From the NCBI GenBank assembly GCA_913044155.1, contig CAJWNF010000005.1, forward strand, positions 1 through 12,003: DNA of 12,003 bases, read 5' to 3'. Under the pieces are notes generated by a model. The model worked only from the letters and a program-made list of their open reading frames with translations. It did not search any database and was not told the DNA's origin. The position numbers and the translations under genes were made by a program. Below, in pieces: positions 7,191-12,003 of the stretch; within the stretch, counting starts at the first letter, position 1; each line of letters opens with the position of its first letter. The DNA is from an uncultured Gammaproteobacteria bacterium. GTDB lineage: Bacteria; Pseudomonadota; Gammaproteobacteria; PS1; Thioglobaceae.

Positions 7191-7922
7191 ATGAGCATAA
7201 CCGTTAACGCTACATTGCGTGAAGATCAGGGGAAAGGTGCGAGCCGCCGCCTGAGAAAACAAGAAAAAGTGCCTGGCATTATATATGGTGGCACCAAGGG
7301 TCCAGTAATGTTGTCACTAAGCATTCATGAAATAACTCATCTAACAGAAAACGAAGACACATTCACTTCAGTCCTGGACTTGGTCATTGATAAAAACAAA
7401 GAGCCTGTTGTAGTCAAAAACCTTCAGCGCCATCCCGCTAAAAACACTGTTGCGCATGTGGATTTTTTGCGCGTTGATGCCAAACATGCGCTTATTACAA
7501 CAACCCCTCTCCACTTCATTGGCGAAGAGGAAAACGAAGCTTTGCGTGTTGGTCTGGTTTTAAATCAGTTTGTTGTTTCAGTTGAAATCTCCTGTCTACC
7601 AAAAGATTTGCCGCATGGAATTGATGTAGACGTGAGCAGCCTTGCTTTAGGCGAACACTTGTCTTTGACTGACCTTGTTTTGCCAGAAGGCGTCACTATT
7701 ACATCACTACAGCACGAAGACGTTGAAGCTCACGATCAGACTATTTGCTCTGTTACTGAACCAAAAATCATTATTGAAGAAGAGATTGAAGAGCCTGTTG
7801 ACGGAGAGCTGGAAGGAGAAGAAGGAGCTGAAGGAGTTGAAGGGGCTGAAGGAGATGAGGGCGCTAAAGATGAAGGCGAATCCAAAGGCGACGAGGCAAA
7901 AGACTACGACTCAAAATCATAA
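7191..7922 (+). CDS. rplY: 50S ribosomal protein L25, CTC/general stress long form
   Basis: L25 binds loop E of 5S rRNA in the large ribosomal subunit. This is the long two-domain (CTC) form of 243 aa. An N-terminal L25 domain (about residues 3-95) runs from ITVNATLREDQGKGASRRLRKQEKVPGIIYGG to HPAKNTVAHVDFLRVD, and a C-terminal beta domain (about 97-190) contains PLHFIGEEENEALRVG. A strongly acidic low-complexity tail of about 50 residues follows, with tandem EGA/EGV/EGD tripeptides encoded by a 9-nt repeat (7812-7865). E. coli L25 has only the first domain (about 94 aa). The start at 7191 is fixed by AGGAG at 7178-7182 and by homology (MSITVNA). The gene heads the rplY-pth-ychF block common in gammaproteobacteria; prs, often upstream of it, is absent here. 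Confidence 0.96.
   Translation: MSITVNATLREDQGKGASRRLRKQEKVPGIIYGGTKGPVMLSLSIHEITHLTENEDTFTSVLDLVIDKNKEPVVVKNLQRHPAKNTVAHVDFLRVDAKHALITTTPLHFIGEEENEALRVGLVLNQFVVSVEISCLPKDLPHGIDVDVSSLALGEHLSLTDLVLPEGVTITSLQHEDVEAHDQTICSVTEPKIIIEEEIEEPVDGELEGEEGAEGVEGAEGDEGAKDEGESKGDEAKDYDSKS
7812..7865 (+). repeat. Tandem 9-nt repeat in the acidic tail of rplY
   Basis: Six in-frame units of the type GAAGGAGNN encode EGE, EGA, EGV, EGA, EGD and EGA. Five units contain a purine hexamer, AAGGAG or AAGGGG, at 7813, 7822, 7831, 7840 and 7849, giving evenly spaced Shine-Dalgarno-like sequences inside the coding region. The last unit has drifted (GAGGGCGCT). Confidence 0.85.
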
Positions 7923-7931
7923 ATCGTGCTC

Positions 7932-7954
7932 TTTCTTATTGTCTCAATAAGAAA
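7932..7954 (+). repeat. A+T-rich hairpin between rplY and pth
   Basis: TTTCTTATT (7932-7940) and AATAAGAAA (7946-7954) form a perfect 9-bp inverted repeat around the loop GTCTC, in the 49-nt gap before pth. The stem is mostly A-U and no T tract follows, so it does not look like an intrinsic terminator on the + strand. It ends 4 nt before the pth Shine-Dalgarno TAGGAA and could serve as an mRNA processing or stability element. Confidence 0.5.
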
Positions 7955-7971
7955 TACGTAGGAACATTGTG

Positions 7972-8541
7972 ATGATTAAACTAATTGTCGGACTTGGCAA
8001 CCCAGGGAAGGAGCACTTAGCCCATCGTCACAATGTTGGCTTCTGGTTTGTTGATCAGCTAGCAAAAAAGCTGGGCCTTGAATTTGGTAGTCAGTCAAAG
8101 TTTTTTGGCGAGACTGCTGAGACTCTTGTCGGCACAAAAAAGGTTCGTCTTTTAAAGCCCCAAACATTTATGAACTGTTCTGGCAAGTCAATTCAAGCTT
8201 TGGCGGCTTATTTTGGTATTAATGCAAATGAAATCGTGGTCATTCATGATGAATTAGACCTAGGCCCGGGCAACATTAAAATCAAGCTCGGAGGTGGTCA
8301 CGGTGGTCACAACGGACTACGAGATGCGATTAAATCACTTGATACTCAAGATTTTTATCGTCTAAGGGTCGGCATTGGACATCCAGGAGCCAAAGATGAA
8401 GTTGTTAATTTTGTTTTGAGCCCCCCAACAAAAAAAGAATTAGCGCTAATAGGGGGCTCCATTGATGAGGCAATCGGAGTTATAGAGCTTCTTGTTGAAG
8501 GAGAGATAGAGACGGCCATGAAAAACTTGCATACAAACTAA
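7972..8541 (+). CDS. pth: Peptidyl-tRNA hydrolase
   Basis: It cleaves the ester bond of peptidyl-tRNAs released by stalled ribosomes and so recycles tRNA in the cytoplasm. The 189-aa protein has the signature [11 protein letters not shown] with Asn10, the catalytic His20 in [12 protein letters not shown], Asn68 in [12 protein letters not shown], Asp93 in [12 protein letters not shown], and His113-Asn114 in [12 protein letters not shown]. Counted from the ATG at 7972, these positions equal those given for the E. coli enzyme (10, 20, 68, 93, 113), which supports this start. TAGGAA (7959-7964) lies 7 nt before it. A GTG at 7969 directly upstream is in frame and would only add one Met; its spacing is poorer. 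It sits in the usual place between rplY and ychF, linking translation quality control with ribosome assembly. Confidence 0.97.
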   Translation: MIKLIVGLGNPGKEHLAHRHNVGFWFVDQLAKKLGLEFGSQSKFFGETAETLVGTKKVRLLKPQTFMNCSGKSIQALAAYFGINANEIVVIHDELDLGPGNIKIKLGGGHGGHNGLRDAIKSLDTQDFYRLRVGIGHPGAKDEVVNFVLSPPTKKELALIGGSIDEAIGVIELLVEGEIETAMKNLHTN

Positions 8542-8551
8542 TAAGGAAAAA

Positions 8552-9643
8552 ATGGGATTTAAGTGTGGCATTGTCGGCCTTCCAAATGTCGGTAAATCAA
8601 CATTGTTTAATGCGCTTACTAAGGCAGGAATAGATTCGGCAAATTACCCATTTTGCACAATAGACCCTAACGTTGGAATTGTGCCAGTTAATGATGCAAG
8701 GCTTGAACAATTAGCCAATATAGTTTCTCCAGAAAAAATCCTGCCCGCTACAATGGAGTTCGTTGATATCGCAGGGCTCGTTGCCGGCGCTTCCAAAGGT
8801 GAAGGGCTAGGGAATAAATTTTTATCCAACATCCGTGAAACAGACGCCATTGTCCATGTAGTGCGTTGCTTTGAAAATGAAGACATTATCCATGTTTCTG
8901 GCAAAGTTAGTCCGACTGACGATATAGAAACAATTAATACCGAGCTGGCACTGGCCGACCTAGCGACAGCAGAAAAAGTCTACCAAAAATCACTGAAAAA
9001 TTCTAAATCTGGTCAAAAAGACGGCCTACCATTAAAGAATCTGCTCGAACGAATACTTCCTGTTTTAGAAGATGGCGGTCCGGTTCGCTCTTTGGTCTTT
9101 AATGAAGAAGAGCTAAGGCTGCTTAAGACGCTGCAACTTCTAACATCAAAGCCTGTGCTTTATGTGGCAAATGTTGATGAAAGTGGATTTTATGATAACC
9201 CTCTACTCACAGTAGTAGAACAGCTTGCAAAAACCGATAGAAGCCAAGTGGTGGCAATCTGTGCCGACATTGAAGCTGAAATTGCTGAGCTTGAAGAAGG
9301 CGACAAACAGGGCTTCTTGGCTGAAATGGGCCAACAAGAGTCTGGGTTAGACCGCCTAATTTTTTCAGGCTATGCGCTGTTAGGGCTACAAACATATTTT
9401 ACAGCTGGAGTTAAAGAAGTAAGAGCCTGGACAATCAACATTGGCGATACAGCGCCAATTGCAGCGGGTAAAATTCATGGTGACTTTGAAAAAGGCTTTA
9501 TACGTGCAGAAACGGTGACATTCAATGACTTTGTCAAATTTGGAGGAGAAAAAGGCGCAAAAGATGCCGGCAAGCTGCGCTCTGAAGGAAAAGAATATGT
9601 TGTTAAAGACGGCGACGTGATTCACTTTTTGTTTAACGTTTAA
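8552..9643 (+). CDS. ychF: Ribosome-binding OBG-type ATPase/GTPase YchF
   Basis: YchF is a P-loop NTPase of the TRAFAC/OBG family that binds ribosomes and prefers ATP; in E. coli it is linked to oxidative stress responses. The 363-aa length equals that of E. coli YchF. Motifs seen: P-loop GLPNVGKST (residues 9-17), G3 motif DIAGL (72-76) followed by [13 protein letters not shown], and NVDE (207-210) in place of the NKxD of true GTPases, which explains the ATP preference. A coiled-coil insertion lies at about 130-200 and a C-terminal TGS domain at about 278-361 ([15 protein letters not shown] ... [16 protein letters not shown]). It starts 10 nt after pth with AAGGAA (8543-8548) close upstream. 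Its stop overlaps the next start in TAATG, suggesting coupled translation of the metabolic genes behind it. Confidence 0.97.
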   Translation: MGFKCGIVGLPNVGKSTLFNALTKAGIDSANYPFCTIDPNVGIVPVNDARLEQLANIVSPEKILPATMEFVDIAGLVAGASKGEGLGNKFLSNIRETDAIVHVVRCFENEDIIHVSGKVSPTDDIETINTELALADLATAEKVYQKSLKNSKSGQKDGLPLKNLLERILPVLEDGGPVRSLVFNEEELRLLKTLQLLTSKPVLYVANVDESGFYDNPLLTVVEQLAKTDRSQVVAICADIEAEIAELEEGDKQGFLAEMGQQESGLDRLIFSGYALLGLQTYFTAGVKEVRAWTINIGDTAPIAAGKIHGDFEKGFIRAETVTFNDFVKFGGEKGAKDAGKLRSEGKEYVVKDGDVIHFLFNV

Positions 9644-11184
9644 TGACAACAATCTCAATGAAAAAAAACAAGTTGCTTATAGTTCTAGATGGTTGGGGAC
9701 ACTCTAATAACAGGGAAGACAATGCCATCCTAATGGCAAAAACACCGAACTGGGACTATCTAAATGCCACTTACCCTAACACGCTAATTAGTACCTCCGG
9801 CAACTGTGTTGGCTTGCCGGAAGGACAGATGGGCAACTCAGAAGTTGGGCACCTTACAATAGGGTCCGGGAGAGTCATTGAACAAGACTTAACGCGAATA
9901 CAAAAAGACATAGATAGTGGGGATTTTGTAAGTAATCCGGCGTTGACTTATGCTCTAAATTCTGCCAATCAGGACAATGGCGCCATCCATATTATTGGCC
10001 TGCTTTCTGATGGCGGGGTCCATTCACACCAAAAACACCTTCATGCTATGCTTGACATGACGAAGCAAAAAGACTGTAAAGAGGTTTATCTTCATTTAAT
10101 TGCTGATGGCAGGGACACGCCACCACAAAGTGTCGCAACGTTTGTCTCTGAACTTGAAGAAAAAATAAACGAACTAGGCACAGGCAGAATTGCATCTATT
10201 GTTGGTCGCTTCTACGCAATGGATAGAGATAATAGATGGGAACGAATAGAAAAAGCCTACAACCTGCTTACAGCTGGAAAGTCTGAATATACAGCAACTA
10301 GGGCTAATTTAGCGATACAGGAGGCCTACGATCGTGGAGAAAGCGACGAATTTATTACTCCTACAGCTATTGGCGCTCCGGCAATAATAAATAATGGAGA
10401 TGCGGTTATTTTTATGAATTATCGTGCCGATAGAGCGCGCGAGCTTACCCAGGCAATTGCTATAGAAGAGTTTGCTGGCTTTCCACGTGAAACAATTCTC
10501 AAAACTCATTTTGTCTGCCTGACTGAATACAATAAAGACTTCAACCTTCCTTGTGCGTACTTGCCCGTAACTGTTAATAACACACTGGGGTCTTATCTAT
10601 CTGACCAGGGATTTAGTCAACTTAGGATTGCCGAAACAGAAAAATATGCACACGTCACATTCTTTTTTAATGGCGGCTTAGAACCTTCAATGCCTGGAGA
10701 AAAAAGAAAACTTATACCTTCACCAGACGTAACAACTTATGACCTCAAGCCAGAAATGAGCGCATTTGAGTTAACAGATTCACTAGTAGATGCGATAAAA
10801 TCAGAACAATACGACCTTATTGTTTGCAACTTTGCCAATACAGACATGGTTGGACATAGCGGCAAGATTGAGGCCACTATAAAAGCAGTTGAAGCAGTTG
10901 ATAGCTGTCTTGGAATAATACACCGAGCCTGCATGGAAAACGACTTCGAAACACTTATTACAGCAGACCATGGAAATGCCGAACAGATGACAAACCCGAA
11001 TACTAGCAAACCTCACACCGCGCATACTAATAACCCTGTACCACTAATCTATGTGGGCAATCGTGATGCCTCTATAGCGGAGCCTTTTATTGGCACACTT
11101 GCCGATTTAGCGCCAACTATGTTGGCACTGATGGATATTGAGGCCCCTAAAGAAATGACTGGCAAGTGCCTTTTAAATATTTAA
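9643..11184 (+). CDS. gpmI: 2,3-Bisphosphoglycerate-independent phosphoglycerate mutase
   Basis: This Mn-dependent alkaline-phosphatase-superfamily enzyme interconverts 3- and 2-phosphoglycerate in glycolysis/gluconeogenesis. The 513-aa length fits the family (E. coli 514). It shows VLDGWGHSNN with metal-binding Asp16, the phosphorylated Ser66 in GQMGNSEVGHLTIGSGR, SDGGVHSHQKHL (His127), ADGRDTPP, GRFYAMDRDNRWER, and NYRADRARELTQ in the transferase domain. The C-terminal metal sites are NFANTDMVGHSG (Asp401, His405), ITADHGNAEQM (Asp442, His443) and HTAHTNN (His461). The ATG at 9643 overlaps the ychF stop by 1 nt and has no Shine-Dalgarno, so reinitiation is likely. The in-frame ATG at 9658 (508 aa, MKKNKLLIV) is equally good by homology. 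It pairs with rpe downstream, 19 nt away. Confidence 0.96.
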   Translation: MTTISMKKNKLLIVLDGWGHSNNREDNAILMAKTPNWDYLNATYPNTLISTSGNCVGLPEGQMGNSEVGHLTIGSGRVIEQDLTRIQKDIDSGDFVSNPALTYALNSANQDNGAIHIIGLLSDGGVHSHQKHLHAMLDMTKQKDCKEVYLHLIADGRDTPPQSVATFVSELEEKINELGTGRIASIVGRFYAMDRDNRWERIEKAYNLLTAGKSEYTATRANLAIQEAYDRGESDEFITPTAIGAPAIINNGDAVIFMNYRADRARELTQAIAIEEFAGFPRETILKTHFVCLTEYNKDFNLPCAYLPVTVNNTLGSYLSDQGFSQLRIAETEKYAHVTFFFNGGLEPSMPGEKRKLIPSPDVTTYDLKPEMSAFELTDSLVDAIKSEQYDLIVCNFANTDMVGHSGKIEATIKAVEAVDSCLGIIHRACMENDFETLITADHGNAEQMTNPNTSKPHTAHTNNPVPLIYVGNRDASIAEPFIGTLADLAPTMLALMDIEAPKEMTGKCLLNI

Positions 11185-11192
11185 CAACAAAT

Positions 11193-11197
11193 AGGAG
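11193..11197 (+). promoter_or_regulatory. Shine-Dalgarno of rpe
   Basis: AGGAG lies 6 nt before the rpe ATG at 11204, within the 19-nt gap after gpmI. It supports the chosen start and shows that rpe has its own ribosome recruitment, unlike gpmI. Confidence 0.85.
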
Positions 11198-11203
11198 AAT
11201 AAA

Positions 11204-11875
11204 ATGAAACAGCCTGACTTTATCGCGCCCTCAATTCTCTCTGCAAACTTCGCCAAGCTTGGCGAAGAGGTTGACAATGTGCTTGCTGCTGGGGCTGACA
11301 TTGTGCATTTTGATGTTATGGATAACCATTATGTCCCAAACCTAACAATTGGCCCCTTAGTGTGCGATGCTCTCAGATCAAACGGCGTAACAGCGCCGAT
11401 TGACGTTCACCTAATGGTTAAACCTGTTGACAGGATTATTCCTGACTTTGCAAAAGCCGGCGCCTCATATATTACTTTCCATCCCGAGGCCTCTGAACAT
11501 ATTGATCGCACTATTGGACTAATAAAAGAGAATGGCTGTCAGGCTGGCTTAGTTTTTAACCCTGCCACCCCACTTCATTATCTTGATCATGCAATTGACC
11601 AGCTTGACATGGTTTTACTAATGTCAGTTAACCCGGGGTTTGGCGGCCAATCTTTCATTCCGTCTTCACTTGAAAAACTGAGGCATGTTCGAAAAATAAT
11701 TGACGAAAAAAACTTAAATACAAGGCTTGAGATTGACGGCGGGGTTAAAACAAACAACATCAGAGAAATCTCTGCTGCAGGGGCAGACACTTTTGTTGCT
11801 GGGTCGGCTATCTTTAATACCGACAATTACAAGAAAACTATCGATGATATGAGGAGTGAGCTGAGCCTAGCTTAA
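11204..11875 (+). CDS. rpe: Ribulose-phosphate 3-epimerase
   Basis: It interconverts ribulose 5-phosphate and xylulose 5-phosphate in the pentose phosphate pathway (and in the Calvin cycle of autotrophs). The 223-aa TIM-barrel protein has all family signatures: [17 protein letters not shown] (Ser10), [17 protein letters not shown] with metal ligands His35 and Asp37, DVHLMVKPV (His69), [15 protein letters not shown], the phosphate-binding [13 protein letters not shown], and [12 protein letters not shown] with catalytic Asp178. It closes with the second phosphate loop [18 protein letters not shown] 6 nt before the ATG fixes the start. A 20-bp perfect palindrome (11248-11267) lies in codons 15-22. 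No terminator with a T tract follows; the next gene begins 77 nt on. Confidence 0.97.
   Translation: MKQPDFIAPSILSANFAKLGEEVDNVLAAGADIVHFDVMDNHYVPNLTIGPLVCDALRSNGVTAPIDVHLMVKPVDRIIPDFAKAGASYITFHPEASEHIDRTIGLIKENGCQAGLVFNPATPLHYLDHAIDQLDMVLLMSVNPGFGGQSFIPSSLEKLRHVRKIIDEKNLNTRLEIDGGVKTNNIREISAAGADTFVAGSAIFNTDNYKKTIDDMRSELSLA
11248..11267 (+). repeat. 20-bp perfect palindrome inside rpe
   Basis: CTTCGCCAAGCTTGGCGAAG reads the same on both strands and can form an 8-bp hairpin with an AGCU loop in the mRNA, about 45 nt after the rpe start codon. It encodes FAKLGE, a conserved stretch of the epimerase, so it may be a by-product of codon choice. Confidence 0.8.
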
Positions 11876-11952
11876 ATTGTTTTCTTCAAACAAATCACCT
11901 AAGAAAAAAAGTGTGAGAAAATAACGGTAATAGCTTTTTATAAGGGAGAGTT

Positions 11953-12003
11953 ATGGGTAAATCTTCATTCTTTGATCTTGACACTATAGCGCTTCATAGT
12001 GGG
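11953..12003 (+). CDS. Start of a probable O-acetylhomoserine/O-succinylhomoserine sulfhydrylase-type PLP enzyme (3' end outside window)
   Basis: Only 17 residues are visible: MGKSSFFDLDTIALHSG. The pattern DTIALHSG resembles the N-terminus of Cys/Met-metabolism PLP enzymes such as MetY (typically ETLALHAGQ), which make homocysteine from O-acetylhomoserine and sulfide. AGGGAG (11943-11948) lies 4 nt before the ATG and supports the start. The 77-nt gap after rpe is A-rich and shows neither a convincing -35/-10 pair nor a strong terminator; it contains a weak inverted repeat TTGTTT/AAACAA (11877-11893). With so little sequence the family call is tentative. Confidence 0.5.
   Translation, partial: MGKSSFFDLDTIALHSG

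Noticed and set aside
11876..11952. Terminator and promoter in the gap after rpe
   Set aside because: The only inverted repeat (TTGTTT/AAACAA) is weak and not followed by a T tract, and no -35/-10 pair with proper spacing was convincing.
1..12003. A defence, mobile, CRISPR, toxin-antitoxin or biosynthetic gene cluster
   Set aside because: All identifiable genes are core metabolism and translation genes on one strand, with no repeats array, transposase, integrase or anomalous composition visible.

Overview
This window is a dense block of housekeeping genes, all on the + strand. It holds eleven complete genes clearly assigned to known families, one complete but less conserved gene (ubiJ), and a partial gene at each end. 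There are no rRNA or tRNA genes, insertion sequences, CRISPR arrays or phage genes. The gene families, the A+T-rich codon choice and two conserved gene blocks (ubiE-ubiJ-ubiB and rplY-pth-ychF) point to a gammaproteobacterium with a compact genome. A marine sulfur-oxidiser type lineage (SUP05/Thioglobus-like) is one guess, but the sequence alone does not prove it.

Layout. Bases 1-2956 hold accB (3' end), accC, argC and erpA, packed with 4-nt overlaps or a 3-nt gap. They cover the biotin carboxylase half of acetyl-CoA carboxylase, arginine synthesis and Fe-S cluster delivery. A 99-nt gap with a good sigma70-type promoter leads to a second unit (3056-7064): a short-type citrate synthase, ubiE, ubiJ and ubiB, with gaps of 1, 6 and 0 nt. 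This links TCA entry to late ubiquinone synthesis. A 126-nt gap (7065-7190) then holds a promoter, a stem-loop, a six-codon open frame and a perfect 16-bp palindrome followed by a T tract, all just upstream of the rplY Shine-Dalgarno. The third unit is rplY (L25/CTC), pth, ychF, gpmI and rpe: translation quality control followed by glycolytic/gluconeogenic and pentose-phosphate (or Calvin-cycle) enzymes. After 77 nt the start of a probable PLP-dependent O-acetylhomoserine sulfhydrylase-type gene runs off the window.

The most interesting element is the rplY leader. A terminator-like hairpin sits between the only visible promoter and the gene, and a tiny ORF with its own Shine-Dalgarno-like sequence ends inside that hairpin. 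This suggests attenuation of L25 expression, possibly ribosome-dependent. Other points are a UbiJ lacking its usual C-terminal coiled coil, a tandem 9-nt repeat of Shine-Dalgarno-like hexamers in the acidic tail of rplY, a short-type citrate synthase at the head of the ubi genes, and a 20-bp perfect palindrome early in rpe. I found no sign of a new defence, mobile or biosynthetic system.
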